A stretch of DNA of 64,000 nt, from positions 372,001 to 436,000 of the forward strand of contig NZ_CAJRAF010000002.1 of assembly GCF_907164905.1 (NCBI RefSeq), read 5' to 3'. This document shows, in pieces, positions 45,802-55,117 of this stretch. Below the pieces are notes generated by a model. The model was not told where the DNA came from. It saw only the letters and a list, made by a program, of their open reading frames with translations, and made no database searches. Source of the stretch: Dyadobacter sp. CECT 9275. Lineage in GTDB: Bacteria; Bacteroidota; Bacteroidia; Cytophagales; Spirosomataceae. Every line of letters starts with the position of its first letter. Positions within the stretch are counted from its first letter, which is position 1. The translations under genes were made by a program, and so were the position numbers.

Positions 45802-46629
45802 ATGACAGCCAACCACCAGGAAGTTTTTCTGCAGAACCTTGCTTTACAAAACGAAACTTACAAATACCGGTTACCGTCCCGACATGACGCCGGGAAGTTT
45901 ATCCAGAGCCTGATAAATTTCTTATTTCCTATAAGCCAGGACTGCACGCAAAGTGATACGCGAACGGACATTAAAGCTGCGTATGAAGGCATCCGTATGA
46001 AACTGGATTGCCTCATTACTCCCCTGGCACCTCAATTAGAAAGAAGTAAGGAAGAAATACTCGACGATATTTTTAATGAAATTCCCGGTATCTATTACAA
46101 ATTACTGGGAGATGCCAAATCCATTACGGACAATGATCCTGCCTCGGTAAGTATTGAGGAGGTGATATCAGTATATCCTGGATTCATGGCAATTGCCACT
46201 TATCGGTTTGCACATTGTTTCGCAAAAAAAGGTATCCCTTTGATACCCAGAATGCTAACAGAATTTGCACACAGCCAGACGGGTATCGACATTCACCCCA
46301 ATGCGGTTATAGGTGATGCTTTTTTTATCGACCATGGCACCGGAATCGTGATCGGCGAAACCACCAACATAGGCAATAATGTAAAGGTATATCAGGGTGT
46401 AACCCTGGGTGCAACGCATGTTTCAAAATCGATGGCCCTGAAAAAAAGGCATCCCACGATAGAGGACAATGTGGTTATATATGCCAACTCAACAATCCTA
46501 GGTGGAGAAACGGTCATTGGCCACGACTCTATTATCGGTGGTAATGCCTGGATTGTCAGAAGTGTACCTCCCTATTCCATGGTTTATCACCAAAGCAAAG
46601 TGGAGGTACGGCCACATACTGTAGTGTAG
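45802..46629 (+). CDS. cysE: Serine O-acetyltransferase
   Basis: This 275-residue protein has the N-terminal helical domain of serine acetyltransferases (ESVxxYPG-like SIEEVISVYPGFMAIATYRFAH) and the left-handed beta-helix with GIDIHPNAVIGDAFFIDHGTGIVIGET, whose His in DHGTG is catalytic. It makes O-acetylserine from serine and acetyl-CoA, the first step to cysteine. It is closer to the EpsC-type long form than to short E. coli CysE. No cysK is nearby. It ends 5 bases before the convergent TetR gene. Confidence 0.9.
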   Translation: MTANHQEVFLQNLALQNETYKYRLPSRHDAGKFIQSLINFLFPISQDCTQSDTRTDIKAAYEGIRMKLDCLITPLAPQLERSKEEILDDIFNEIPGIYYKLLGDAKSITDNDPASVSIEEVISVYPGFMAIATYRFAHCFAKKGIPLIPRMLTEFAHSQTGIDIHPNAVIGDAFFIDHGTGIVIGETTNIGNNVKVYQGVTLGATHVSKSMALKKRHPTIEDNVVIYANSTILGGETVIGHDSIIGGNAWIVRSVPPYSMVYHQSKVEVRPHTVV

Positions 46630-46634
46630 TTTTC

Positions 46635-47228
46635 TTACATAATACTTCTGATAAAGCGCCTCACGCCCTCCATGTAAACAGGTTCGGCCTGAGCAAAAGC
46701 ATGCAATGGCTGTGTGGTCATGGTAATGGAGATAAACCCATAGGTAAGGCACCACCACTCATAATAAGTTTTGGTAACCGCTTCGCCAGATTTAGGACGA
46801 AGCATGGCAATCATTTCCCAAACTGGATTTCCCTTGATACTCATTACCTGTGAGTAAACCTTTTTTGAATCACAAAAAGCACCCTCCAGGTTAAACATAA
46901 CCTGGAATACTTCGGGATTGGTAACCGAAAAGTTCCAAATACACTGAGCAACCTCAACAAGCTGCTTCTGTGGATTACTGAAATGCGTTTTTATCTTTAA
47001 AAATTCCGCCTGCAGAAAATCAAATCCTTCCATGCGGATCGCTTCCAGTAATTTATCTTTGCTCTCGAAATATTCATACAGAATCGGGGGGCTGTATTCG
47101 ATCACCTCCGCAATTTTCCTAATAGAAACAGCTGTCCAACCATCCTCACGCGCAATCTCCTTAGCTGTTTTCACGATATCAGAGCGTACCTGAATTCTCA
47201 GCCGCTCTCTTCGCTCTACTATTCCCAT
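46635..47228 (-). CDS. TetR family transcriptional regulator
   Basis: I start at ATG 47228 (197 residues, MGIVERRERLRIQVR): a TATATTTG -7 element at 47271-47278 overlaps the longer frame, so upstream in-frame codons would precede transcription. Residues about 15-60 form the TetR HTH (IVKTAKEIAREDGWTAVSIRKIAEVIEYSPPILYEYFESKDKLLEAI). The C-terminal part is helical ligand-binding sequence (TetR_C_33-like). It likely represses its own gene or a distant target. Its ligand is not predictable. It ends 5 bases from the convergent cysE. Confidence 0.88.
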   Translation of the reverse strand: MGIVERRERLRIQVRSDIVKTAKEIAREDGWTAVSIRKIAEVIEYSPPILYEYFESKDKLLEAIRMEGFDFLQAEFLKIKTHFSNPQKQLVEVAQCIWNFSVTNPEVFQVMFNLEGAFCDSKKVYSQVMSIKGNPVWEMIAMLRPKSGEAVTKTYYEWWCLTYGFISITMTTQPLHAFAQAEPVYMEGVRRFIRSIM

Positions 47229-47270
47229 ACTTAGTTTTTTCTTTATTGGGTGAGATACAGTTATATACTT

Positions 47271-47278
47271 CAAATATA
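47271..47278 (-). promoter_or_regulatory. -7 element of the TetR gene
   Basis: On the minus strand TATATTTG matches TAnnTTTG, 43 bases before the start at 47228. It supports choosing that start over 47273. Confidence 0.5.
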
Positions 47279-47496
47279 ATCAGATACTTCCGACATCTCA
47301 AGGCCAAATACGGCTCTGAGTAAAAAATTTAGCGCTTTCTTGCCTCATAAGCCCCTAAGGCCAAAAAATATCCTTTTTTTTAACAGCGGCAAGGCGGATG
47401 GTTTTTATATATTTTTTTAATCATCGCTACCGAATTCCTTTTACATTAACTTCGTACATATCACGACCCACACTCATTTGTATTTGTAGAAGTATT

Positions 47497-49590
47497 TTAA
47501 TCATTTTTCTTTGCAAGCACCCCTCGCTCCCATTTTTCCACCAAGCGATAATTCGCATCCTGCGCACGTAATTTTGGGCGGCCGTCGTCAGATATCCGCA
47601 GATTATTCTGGTAAAGATCCAGCCGAACGGACTTCTGGTTATCGTTCATATAATTCCGCAATACCTGTTTCATCTGATTCCTCAGGTTCTCGTCCAGTAT
47701 AGGGAAACAGATGTCAATCCGGCGATGCAGGTTGCGGAAAGTCCAGTCACAGGAAGACAGATAAATTTCGTCATTTCCCCGATTACAGAAGTGGAAAATT
47801 CTCGTATTCTCAATGTATCTGTCGATGTGGCGACTTACAATAATGTTGTCACTGATCGACGGCAGACCTGAAATAATACTACTACTTTCGCTGACGATCA
47901 CATGAACGGGAACACCCGCCTGCCCGGCCTGATATAATTTATCGATCAGGATGCGGTCCTGAAGCTGGTTTATTTTGATAGTAATAAATGATTTGAGCCC
48001 GGCGTTACAATTCACGATCTCCCGGTCTATCAGATCCAGCAACCTTTTCTGTAAATTGAATTGCGTAACACTCAAGGTATTGAATGGCAGATACTTGTAT
48101 TTTTTTGGTTCATCCTGGGTAAACAGGTATCCGAATAAAAGTTCAATCTCATTGGTCAGGTCCCGGTTAGAGGTCAACAGCGCATGGTCCACAATCTCAC
48201 GGGTTGTAAGGCGGTGAAATCCGCCAGTCCCCATAAAAGCATATCTTTCCCACCCCTTCTGCCCTCGCCTTTTTACCAAAGCCATTTTTGCATGTACCTT
48301 TAATCCCGGCGTGTTTAGAATAATCTTTACACCGGCATCCCTCATCTTGCGTGACCAATGCAAATTTTCCTGAATGTCCAGCTTAGTGTTGAGTTCTACG
48401 TAAGTTAATACGCGTTTCCCGTTTCTTGCCGCACTGATGAGGGAATTGAGAATGAAAGAGCCCGGACTTATTTTATACAGGGAAACATGAATTTCCCGGA
48501 CCAAGGGGTCCACTGCCGCTTCATTAAAAAAACGTATGATCGGCTCATAACTATGATATGGCAGATGTAACAGTTGGTCGTTTTGCTGAATAACATCAAA
48601 AATCGAGACCCTGTCTTCAAAACCGGAGGTTGGCACAGGCCGTTGCACAGGATACTCCATTTTCCTGAAAAGGGATGGAAATTTGATGAGATCCTGCATT
48701 AAAATATAGTTCCCCTGTTCATGGAATTCATTCAGGAAAATCCCGGCTTTTGATACCAGGTATTCCCGCATCTGAAGGGGCATACCACTTTCAAAAAAAT
48801 ACTGAAACGGCTGTATAAAATTGCGTTTATCAAGCTGTTTCACAATCCGTTGCGCCATTGATGCCGGGTATTCATCTTCAAAATTCAGCTCTGTTTCTTT
48901 CTCGGCAATCAGCGCGTAACAGTCAAGTATTTCGTAACCGGGAAATAAAAGGTTCAGATTTTCTCGGAGCAGATCTTCCAGAAAAATCAACTGTCTTCTA
49001 CCATCCAGTTCAGGTAATTCTATAAATCTTCCGAAAACATCTGTTGGAGTATTGACAGTTGCGTACAAATCGTCCTGCTCCATGGCTCTCCGCAGCCTAA
49101 GCACAAGATACAACCTCCTCGGCTCGAACACTGTTGTTTTGGAACTTCTGCGGGTATCCAGAAATACCGGCTGCAGGAACCTGAACAGCTTTTCAATGAA
49201 AAAAGTCCGGCAAAAATCGAGATGTTCATTGGCAATGGATTCCTGATAGTATAAATGAACGCCTTGCCCAAGCAATGCCGGTAAGATGTTTGCTGTCAGT
49301 ATCTCGTTAAATTCACGCTGCTGGTTTTCAACCGTCTCATGGACGTGCTCCAGCAGGGACTGGGGAAAAATATTCAGCTTGGACCTGATGTCATTACTTA
49401 CCTCGCACATGCCCAGCAGGCTGGGAATGCGTACCCTGAAAAACTCCTTTGTCTGATAAGAATAGTGGCCAAGAAAACGCAGCCTCTCCCGTACCGGCAC
49501 GTTTTCATCCCTGGCTTCCAGTAACAATCGGTAATTGTTGGAAAGCCAGCTTAAATTTATGTCAAAATAGGGATAAGCAACATCAATCAT
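47497..49590 (-). CDS. ppk1: Polyphosphate kinase 1
   Basis: This 697-residue protein follows the PPK1 plan: N-domain (LSWLSNNYRLLLEARDENVPVRERLRFL), H-domain, then two phospholipase-D-like catalytic domains. The C1 domain has GLKVHAKMALVKRR (catalytic His) and YAFMGTGGFHRLTTREIVDHALLTSN; the C2 domain has ISRHIDRYIENTRIFHFCN-like VSRHIDRYIENTRIFHF. It reversibly builds polyphosphate from ATP at the membrane. The length is typical. It is monocistronic in the window. Confidence 0.94.
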   Translation of the reverse strand: MIDVAYPYFDINLSWLSNNYRLLLEARDENVPVRERLRFLGHYSYQTKEFFRVRIPSLLGMCEVSNDIRSKLNIFPQSLLEHVHETVENQQREFNEILTANILPALLGQGVHLYYQESIANEHLDFCRTFFIEKLFRFLQPVFLDTRRSSKTTVFEPRRLYLVLRLRRAMEQDDLYATVNTPTDVFGRFIELPELDGRRQLIFLEDLLRENLNLLFPGYEILDCYALIAEKETELNFEDEYPASMAQRIVKQLDKRNFIQPFQYFFESGMPLQMREYLVSKAGIFLNEFHEQGNYILMQDLIKFPSLFRKMEYPVQRPVPTSGFEDRVSIFDVIQQNDQLLHLPYHSYEPIIRFFNEAAVDPLVREIHVSLYKISPGSFILNSLISAARNGKRVLTYVELNTKLDIQENLHWSRKMRDAGVKIILNTPGLKVHAKMALVKRRGQKGWERYAFMGTGGFHRLTTREIVDHALLTSNRDLTNEIELLFGYLFTQDEPKKYKYLPFNTLSVTQFNLQKRLLDLIDREIVNCNAGLKSFITIKINQLQDRILIDKLYQAGQAGVPVHVIVSESSSIISGLPSISDNIIVSRHIDRYIENTRIFHFCNRGNDEIYLSSCDWTFRNLHRRIDICFPILDENLRNQMKQVLRNYMNDNQKSVRLDLYQNNLRISDDGRPKLRAQDANYRLVEKWERGVLAKKND

Positions 49591-49639
49591 TCAAAGTAGT
49601 GAGTCTGGATCAATTTTAACACAATATATATACAATTGA

Positions 49640-49831
49640 CGGCTAGAAACATAAATCTGTTCCAAAAAAAATGCAACCTGCTTTTGCTGTTACCACATGC
49701 CGGATAAAAGCACAAAAGCAACGTAACTATATCACCAAAAGGCACATAGCGTATACTATCGAAAGTAGGAAGGGTCGGGTATACTGTACGAAGAAGAGTG
49801 TGCCCATCCTGGTTCCAGGATGAGCTTTTTT
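49640..49831 (+). ncRNA. Candidate small RNA with its own terminator
   Basis: Between ppk1 and pyrE, both on the minus strand, the plus strand carries a strong terminator: CATCCTGG (49805-49812), TT, CCAGGATG (49815-49822), outer pairs, then six Ts (49826-49831). No plus-strand gene ends here. Upstream is another potential hairpin (GCTTTTG at 49680-49686, CAAAAGC at 49713-49719). I infer a short antisense-direction transcript beginning somewhere after about 49640. No clear -7 element was found, so the 5' end is a guess. Confidence 0.35.
49803..49831 (+). terminator. Orphan plus-strand terminator
   Basis: An 8-base-pair palindrome with a 2-base loop and extra outer pairs is followed by a run of six Ts. 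It points in the plus direction, whereas both flanking genes run on the minus strand. Confidence 0.7.
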
Positions 49832-49889
49832 AGTAAAATAACATCTGCCCGATAATGGTGAGATGCCTATGGGTAAAGTTTCAAAGGCG

Positions 49890-50531
49890 CTATTTCCCCC
49901 ACTTGTCAGGAGCAAGCCGCCACTCTGAAAGGCTCTTTACCTGATTTTCTGTAACGTAGTTATGCTCAACCGCTGCCTGAATAAGCGCGTTATAATGGCT
50001 TATGGTTTGCAGTTTCACTCCTTTCTCAGCGAAATTCTGCGAAGCGGTTTCAAAGCCATAAGTAAAAATAGCTACCATTCCGGCAACTTCGATGCCCGCG
50101 GCTCTCAACACATCCACTACTTTTAAGGAACTTCCGCCCGTAGAAATAAGATCTTCCAGAATCACTACTGACTGTCCTTTCTCAAGGCGCCCCTCAATTT
50201 GGTTACCCATGCCATGTTTTTTTGGCTCAGGCCTTACATAGGCGAAAGGCAACTCAAGACAATCCGCCACCAGGGCCCCCTGGGCTATCCCTCCAGTAGC
50301 TACGCCCACAACGGCGTTAACATCCGGATACTCGTCCCGGATCAGATCTGCCAGTGTTTTCTTTATAAAAGTTCGGGTATCAGGATAGGATAAGGCCACT
50401 CGGTTATCACAATAAATGGGTGAAAGCCATCCCGAGCTCCATTGGAAAGGTTTGTCGGGGCTAAGTTTGATAGCCTCAGCCTCAAGTAGCAGTTCCGCAA
50501 TTCTCTTTGAAATATTGGTGTCGTTTGACAT
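49890..50531 (-). CDS. pyrE: Orotate phosphoribosyltransferase
   Basis: This 213-residue enzyme joins orotate to PRPP in pyrimidine synthesis. It has the N-terminal helix IAELLLEAEAIKLSPDKPFQWSSGWLSPIYCDNR (residues about 10-43, with the orotate-site region), the motif VGVATGGIAQGALVA, and the PRPP loop VVILEDLISTGGSS. It is cytoplasmic. It lies one base after the CNNM/CorC-type gene stop, so the two are in one transcript. Confidence 0.94.
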   Translation of the reverse strand: MSNDTNISKRIAELLLEAEAIKLSPDKPFQWSSGWLSPIYCDNRVALSYPDTRTFIKKTLADLIRDEYPDVNAVVGVATGGIAQGALVADCLELPFAYVRPEPKKHGMGNQIEGRLEKGQSVVILEDLISTGGSSLKVVDVLRAAGIEVAGMVAIFTYGFETASQNFAEKGVKLQTISHYNALIQAAVEHNYVTENQVKSLSEWRLAPDKWGK

Positions 50532-50532
50532 A

Positions 50533-51834
50533 CTAATCTTCGGAATCTTCTTTTTTATTATTTGTGATTAATAATTTATCAATTCTGCTTCGGTCCATAT
50601 CTACTACTTCAAAATCAAAATACTTCCAGGTGAACTTCTCTCCCACCCTGGGAATATTCTCCAGAATATGCAGAACAAACCCACCTAGAGTATTAAAACC
50701 CACCAGCTCGCGGCGTTCTGCCTCCTGCATATTGATATGGAAATGCTGCATAAAATCATCAAAAGGTAGCTGAGCATCTATCAGATAGGTTCCATCCTCC
50801 CTTTTCACGATTTCGGTACCGTCTTCCTGGTCCTCCGAAATATCGCCTACCAGGGCATCCATAATATCATGCATGGTTACTACCCCAAGCAGGCCACCGT
50901 ATTCGTCCACAATGATACCAAAATAAACCCGCTGCTCCTTGAATTTTTCGAGTGCCTGATAAGCTCTGTTGCTTTCCGGTAAAAATACAGGGTCACGTAC
51001 AATACCCTCCAGATCCGCCAGTTGCTCTTCTATATCAGTGGCAATAAGGTCTTTAACATACACAAGGCCCACAATTTCATCAACGGAACCTTTACAAACG
51101 GGATAAATGGAGTGTTTCGACTCAAAAATCTTTTCCTTATTTTCCTGGACCGAATCCTCAGTGTCAAGCCATACAATCTCCTGACGGTTGGTCATCAGGG
51201 AAGTCACCTTCCGGTCGCCGAGCTGAAAAACGTTGTGCACAATTTCTTGCTCAATCTCTTCGAAAACCCCGCCTGTGGTTCCCTCCTGTATCAGGCTTTT
51301 GATTTCTTCTTCGGTAACCGAGCTTTCCGTATGCCGGATATTTAACAAACGGATGATCACATCGCTTGAAAAACTCAGTAATGCGATAAAAGGAGCCGTA
51401 AGGAGGGATAACAAATTCATAGGCCTGGCCATGAATTTGGAAATAGCCTCAGGATTTGCCATGCCAATACGCTTCGGAACGAGTTCTCCCAAAACAAGCG
51501 ACAGATAGGTAATCAGTACCAGTACGGACCCTACCGCTATGGTATGGCTATACGGTCTGACCAGATCAACGCGGGCAATGAAGGCTTCAAAATCAGCAGT
51601 AATGTTGTCACCGCTGTACATACCGGTCAGAAGGCCAATCAAAGTAATACCGATCTGTACAGTAGAAAGAAACCGGTTAGGTGAATTGGCGAGGTGAAGA
51701 GCTGCCTTTGCCGACGAGTCACCATTTTTCGCGGCAGCTTCCAGTCGTGATTTCCGGGAGGATACCAGTGCGATCTCAGACATGGAAAATATACCATTGA
51801 GAAGCACTAAAAATAGAATAATAAGGAGTTCCAA
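50533..51834 (-). CDS. Hemolysin-family CNNM/CorC-type membrane protein
   Basis: This 433-residue protein has an N-terminal CNNM/DUF21 domain with about four membrane helices (LLIILFLVLLNGIFSMSEIALVSS), a CBS pair (about 205-330, LMTNRQEIVWLD and VFLPESNRAYQALEKF) and a C-terminal CorC/HlyC domain (LPFDDFMQHFHINM). Relatives act in magnesium/cobalt efflux or are annotated as hemolysins. The only start that keeps the signal-like first helix is TTG at 51834; the frame is closed by a stop just upstream. A TAAATTTG element at 51858-51865 supports it. Confidence 0.88.
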   Translation of the reverse strand: MELLIILFLVLLNGIFSMSEIALVSSRKSRLEAAAKNGDSSAKAALHLANSPNRFLSTVQIGITLIGLLTGMYSGDNITADFEAFIARVDLVRPYSHTIAVGSVLVLITYLSLVLGELVPKRIGMANPEAISKFMARPMNLLSLLTAPFIALLSFSSDVIIRLLNIRHTESSVTEEEIKSLIQEGTTGGVFEEIEQEIVHNVFQLGDRKVTSLMTNRQEIVWLDTEDSVQENKEKIFESKHSIYPVCKGSVDEIVGLVYVKDLIATDIEEQLADLEGIVRDPVFLPESNRAYQALEKFKEQRVYFGIIVDEYGGLLGVVTMHDIMDALVGDISEDQEDGTEIVKREDGTYLIDAQLPFDDFMQHFHINMQEAERRELVGFNTLGGFVLHILENIPRVGEKFTWKYFDFEVVDMDRSRIDKLLITNNKKEDSED

Positions 51835-51857
51835 GAATGTTTAATTTATTCCAGGCA

Positions 51858-51865
51858 CAAATTTA
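51858..51865 (-). promoter_or_regulatory. -7 element of the CNNM/pyrE transcript
   Basis: The minus-strand sequence TAAATTTG matches TAnnTTTG, 23 bases before the TTG start at 51834. Confidence 0.5.
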
Positions 51866-51901
51866 TCAATAATAATCGCTGTCTTAACTAAACTCTTTAC
51901 T

Positions 51902-51909
51902 TAATTTTG
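51902..51909 (+). promoter_or_regulatory. -7 element of the NUDIX gene
   Basis: TAATTTTG matches TAnnTTTG, 28 bases before the start at 51938. With the element at 51858 it makes a compact divergent promoter pair. Confidence 0.5.
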
Positions 51910-51937
51910 CTGCCAAGTTAACCGTACCATCTTTACA

Positions 51938-52627
51938 ATGATCATTTTTTTTGACGACCGGCCCTTTAAAATTGTACGGACTAGCCGCATTGCAGCGGAA
52001 GAAACTTCACATTTTGACCATATCGTTGATCTCAGGCTTGCCAAACTTACCAAAAGTATGTTTGAGGGGCACGTGCTGTTTTTAAATGCTACCGGAGCAT
52101 CAGCCGTGCAGGCTATCCAGATACTTGAGAAGGAAATTCCGTTGGGCCTGCTGTCTGTGACGCTGGCTACAAAGGTGAAGCCGGAAGTTGAAGAGAAAGT
52201 GAAAAATATTTACAAAGTTATCAAAGCTTCCGGTGGTGTGGTGATCAAGGATGGTAAGTGGCTGTTTATGCTGAGGCGGAAAAAGTGGGATTTGCCCAAA
52301 GGTAAGCTGGATAAAGGTGAAAACTCACGGGATGCCGCTATTCGGGAAATAGAGGAAGAGACGGGGGTAAAAGCCACCATCCGGGAGAAAATCTGTACCA
52401 CCTGGCATACTTATACGCTGAATAACAGCCGCATACTCAAAAGAACCAAATGGTATGTACTGGATTGTCTGGACGACTCAGGTATGAAACCACAGGCTGA
52501 GGAGCAGATAGAAAAACTGGAATGGTATTCTCAAACAGATGCCAAATCCATTCTGATCAACTCATACAGCTCCATCAGATATGTGGTAGATACCCTTGCG
52601 AACATGAAGGATTTCCAGAAAAAGTAA
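51938..52627 (+). CDS. NUDIX hydrolase
   Basis: This 229-residue protein has a NUDIX box, GKLDKGENSRDAAIREIEEETGV (about 126-148), matching Gx5Ex7REUxEExGU, within the C-terminal half. The N-terminal about 90 residues are an extra domain not needed for the NUDIX fold. It should hydrolyse a nucleoside diphosphate derivative; the substrate is unknown. It shares a transcript with the DUF983 gene, 9 bases downstream. Confidence 0.87.
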   Translation: MIIFFDDRPFKIVRTSRIAAEETSHFDHIVDLRLAKLTKSMFEGHVLFLNATGASAVQAIQILEKEIPLGLLSVTLATKVKPEVEEKVKNIYKVIKASGGVVIKDGKWLFMLRRKKWDLPKGKLDKGENSRDAAIREIEEETGVKATIREKICTTWHTYTLNNSRILKRTKWYVLDCLDDSGMKPQAEEQIEKLEWYSQTDAKSILINSYSSIRYVVDTLANMKDFQKK

Positions 52628-52636
52628 GTTTGCAAT

Positions 52637-53047
52637 ATGTTCAAAGGAAGCAAAATATACAGCATTTTAGCCAATCGCTGTCCGAAATGCCATCAGGGAA
52701 GTTTCTTCAAAACAAATAATCCTTATGATCTGAAAAATTTTGACAAGGTTCACGACAAATGTGAATTTTGTCAGGAATCATTTACGCGTGAGCCCGGTTT
52801 TTACATAGGCTCCATGTATGTTAGTTATGCGCTGTCTGTAGCGTTGATGGTTGTCTTCTTCCTGGGTTTCGTTATTATTCTTGATTTTAATATGGAAACC
52901 GTCCTGATATCCCTCCTGATTTCCTATGTGCTGCTGATTCCGGTATGGTTCAGGCTGGCTCGCCTGATCTGGATCAATATCTTCGTAAAGTACGACAGGC
53001 AAAAAGCATCAGACGCATCTGCCAGAAAAAGAAGTATGCAGGGGTAA
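52637..53047 (+). CDS. DUF983 family membrane protein
   Basis: This 136-residue protein has an N-terminal zinc-ribbon-like pair, NRCPKCHQG and CEFCQESF, before two membrane helices (YALSVALMVVFFLGFVIIL and a second ending VLLIPVWF). DUF983 proteins are small inner-membrane proteins of unknown role. The cytoplasmic C-terminus is basic. It lies 9 bases after the NUDIX gene and ends 21 bases before convergent coaD. Confidence 0.82.
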   Translation: MFKGSKIYSILANRCPKCHQGSFFKTNNPYDLKNFDKVHDKCEFCQESFTREPGFYIGSMYVSYALSVALMVVFFLGFVIILDFNMETVLISLLISYVLLIPVWFRLARLIWINIFVKYDRQKASDASARKRSMQG

Positions 53048-53068
53048 GCTCCTGCAACACATCAGGTA

Positions 53069-53551
53069 TTATTCCTCCTGAAAAAGTCTGTTCAGTTCTT
53101 TCAGAGAGTAAGGAAGAAAGTCGTCAACTCCTTGCCCGTAACGGTGCAAATCTCTGATGATACTGGAACTGATGGGGGCCAGATGTGGCGAAGTAATCAA
53201 AAATACTGTTTCTATTTCTTCGTAGATGTACCTGTTGACTTGGGAAATACCATTTTCATACTCAAAATCAGTCGTATTTCTCAGTCCCCTGAGCAAAAAT
53301 CTAGCTCCAAGCTCTCGGGCCGTATGAGCTGTCAAATCATCATAGGTAACTACCTTCAGATTCGGCTGATCAGCAAAGGTTCTTTCGATCAGCTCCTTCA
53401 TCACATCCAGAGGAAAGTACCGCTTCTTTGTTGCATTATTTCCGATACCAATCACCACTTCATCAAATAACCTGAGGCCACGCAGCACAATGTCCTCGTG
53501 CCCCTTGGTGAAAGGATCAAAAGACCCGGGAAATAATGCTATTCTTTTCAT
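53069..53551 (-). CDS. coaD: Pantetheine-phosphate adenylyltransferase
   Basis: This 160-residue enzyme makes dephospho-CoA from phosphopantetheine and ATP. The nucleotidyltransferase motifs are clear: FPGSFDPFTKGHEDIVLRG (about 6-24, with TxGH) and the C-terminal ISSSIIRDLHRYG. The middle GLRNTTDFEYE is also typical. The length is normal. It sits next to the DUF3822 gene, an arrangement I recall from other Bacteroidota. Confidence 0.95.
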   Translation of the reverse strand: MKRIALFPGSFDPFTKGHEDIVLRGLRLFDEVVIGIGNNATKKRYFPLDVMKELIERTFADQPNLKVVTYDDLTAHTARELGARFLLRGLRNTTDFEYENGISQVNRYIYEEIETVFLITSPHLAPISSSIIRDLHRYGQGVDDFLPYSLKELNRLFQEE

Positions 53552-53592
53552 AAGCGATGGTCAGTGTGGCCAGGACATACGCCCTGTTTTTA

Positions 53593-53600
53593 CAAAATTA
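53593..53600 (-). promoter_or_regulatory. Candidate -7 element of coaD
   Basis: The minus-strand TAATTTTG matches TAnnTTTG, 42 bases before the coaD start. Confidence 0.4.
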
Positions 53601-53653
53601 CATTCCCTGAAAGTCGTATTAATGATGTATTTGTTAATTCTGACACGCTACCA

Positions 53654-54559
53654 TCAGGAAGAGACCAGGTAGGTATTGAACAAGCCAAAATATCGGTGCC
53701 CCGGAATATCTCCGCAGTGTTTATTGTATTTAAGAGTTGTGGGTCCATTACCAATCAGCAGATTGGGAAAAAACCTTGAAAGTTCCTCAAAGGTATCAGC
53801 CCCTGCAGATACCTCCCCATAACATAAAACTTTGATCTCTTCCGCAAGAAAATTGAGCTGGCTAAGGGCAAACAGGATAATATAGGCCAGCTCCGAAGGC
53901 TGAGAAAACCGGAACCGGTTACATAACACCAGTTGCTCGCTTTCGGTGATGATCAGAGTAAAAAAGTCTTTTTCAAAATAAACGGAGGCAATCCTGAGTT
54001 CTTGCTGTTCGGCATGGCTCACCAAGGCTCCTATTATGAGCGGACTTGTAATATGGTAAAATGTAATGTGAGAAGAACCAAAATGATTGATCATCCATTC
54101 ATACCAAAGCACTGGAATACTGAAAACATTACTCGCATGTACAAGCGGCACTTCATGGTACAGCACTTTTTCATCGGCCGGAACGGCATTCCCCATAGCA
54201 AACGACAGATAGCTGCCGATCACCTTTTCGTCAAAAACTAGGGTAGGAATCAGGCTGAATGCATGAGAATTAATTGAAATTCGAACGTTCTTCCAGGAAT
54301 TAGAAGACCATAACAGATGCCCTGTGAATATTTTTTTTAGCCTGTCAAAAACATCATCCTTGCTCAGCACGGTGTCAAAACCGTAATCTTCCAGCCACAC
54401 GCATTCCATATTTTCATCACGAACAATACAGAACCGGATCCTTCGCTCGTCTACCTCCACACACAAAGTACAAAACGGGATCGCCTCCGTATCAAAGGAA
54501 GTGTCTCCCGCCAGCAGGCTGGGGATAATTTCGATTACCTGGTTTTCGGAGTGTGCCAC
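53654..54559 (-). CDS. DUF3822 family protein
   Basis: This 301-residue protein starts at GTG 54559. It has an actin-ATPase-like alternating pattern of strands (FCTLCVEVDERRIRFCIVRDENMECVW, LRIASVYFEKDFFTLIIT) and matches the DUF3822 family in my reading; such proteins share gene neighbourhood with coaD and rsmD in Bacteroidota. The function is unknown. It could be a pilM/FtsA-like ATPase fold, but no nucleotide motif is clear. It lies about 100 bases upstream of coaD and may have its own promoter. Confidence 0.75.
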   Translation of the reverse strand: MAHSENQVIEIIPSLLAGDTSFDTEAIPFCTLCVEVDERRIRFCIVRDENMECVWLEDYGFDTVLSKDDVFDRLKKIFTGHLLWSSNSWKNVRISINSHAFSLIPTLVFDEKVIGSYLSFAMGNAVPADEKVLYHEVPLVHASNVFSIPVLWYEWMINHFGSSHITFYHITSPLIIGALVSHAEQQELRIASVYFEKDFFTLIITESEQLVLCNRFRFSQPSELAYIILFALSQLNFLAEEIKVLCYGEVSAGADTFEELSRFFPNLLIGNGPTTLKYNKHCGDIPGHRYFGLFNTYLVSS

Positions 54560-54607
54560 GGAATATGCTCTGTTTTCTCTAATTTATTAACTTAAAATTT
54601 CAGTCGG

Positions 54608-55099
54608 CTATTGCCTTCCCGTCACACCATACAACTCGTATATATCAGCCACTGCATGCAATCTGGACATAACCTCATGGGCGGAACCTGCCGGAAGCGC
54701 ATGTAGTTCGTCCAGCGACAGAAAAGCTACCTGATCAATCAGCTGCTGATGTACAGCATGTTCGGGGTCCGAGCCTTTCACTAAGGTACCATCAAATGCT
54801 TTAATCTCAAAAAAGATCTCAACCGCATGAAGGGGAAGTTCTATAAACTCGTGGAGAAACAACATTCTCCCAACCACTACGGATAAGCCGGTTTCTTCCC
54901 GGAATTCCCTCACCAGCGCATCTTCCAGGTGCTCACCAAAATTCACACCACCGCCTGGAGGCGCCCAAAAAAACTTTTCAGGGCCTGCCATCGCATGCCC
55001 AACCATCAGAAACCGGTCATCCTTAACCAAAAAACCGCACACACGGACGCGCGTACGATTCCCGTAGGTTGTATGAATATGGTTCTCTTCCTTGTCCAA
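54608..55099 (-). CDS. NUDIX hydrolase
   Basis: I start at TTG 55099 (163 residues): a TATCTTTG -7 element (55118-55125) covers the longer TTG start at 55120. The NUDIX box GGVNFGEHLEDALVREFREETGL (about 50-72) is complete. The preceding NRTRVRVCGFLVKDDRFLMVGHA is the usual N-terminal strand pair. It hydrolyses some nucleoside diphosphate-linked compound. It lies between the CBS-protein gene and DUF3822, on the same strand as both. Confidence 0.83.
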   Translation of the reverse strand: MDKEENHIHTTYGNRTRVRVCGFLVKDDRFLMVGHAMAGPEKFFWAPPGGGVNFGEHLEDALVREFREETGLSVVVGRMLFLHEFIELPLHAVEIFFEIKAFDGTLVKGSDPEHAVHQQLIDQVAFLSLDELHALPAGSAHEVMSRLHAVADIYELYGVTGRQ

Positions 55100-55117
55100 T
55101 CCTGTATTTTTGGTGGG

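Noticed and set aside
49727..49915. 62-codon minus-strand frame between ppk1 and pyrE
   Set aside because: It overlaps the pyrE end and the orphan terminator and has no homology pattern.
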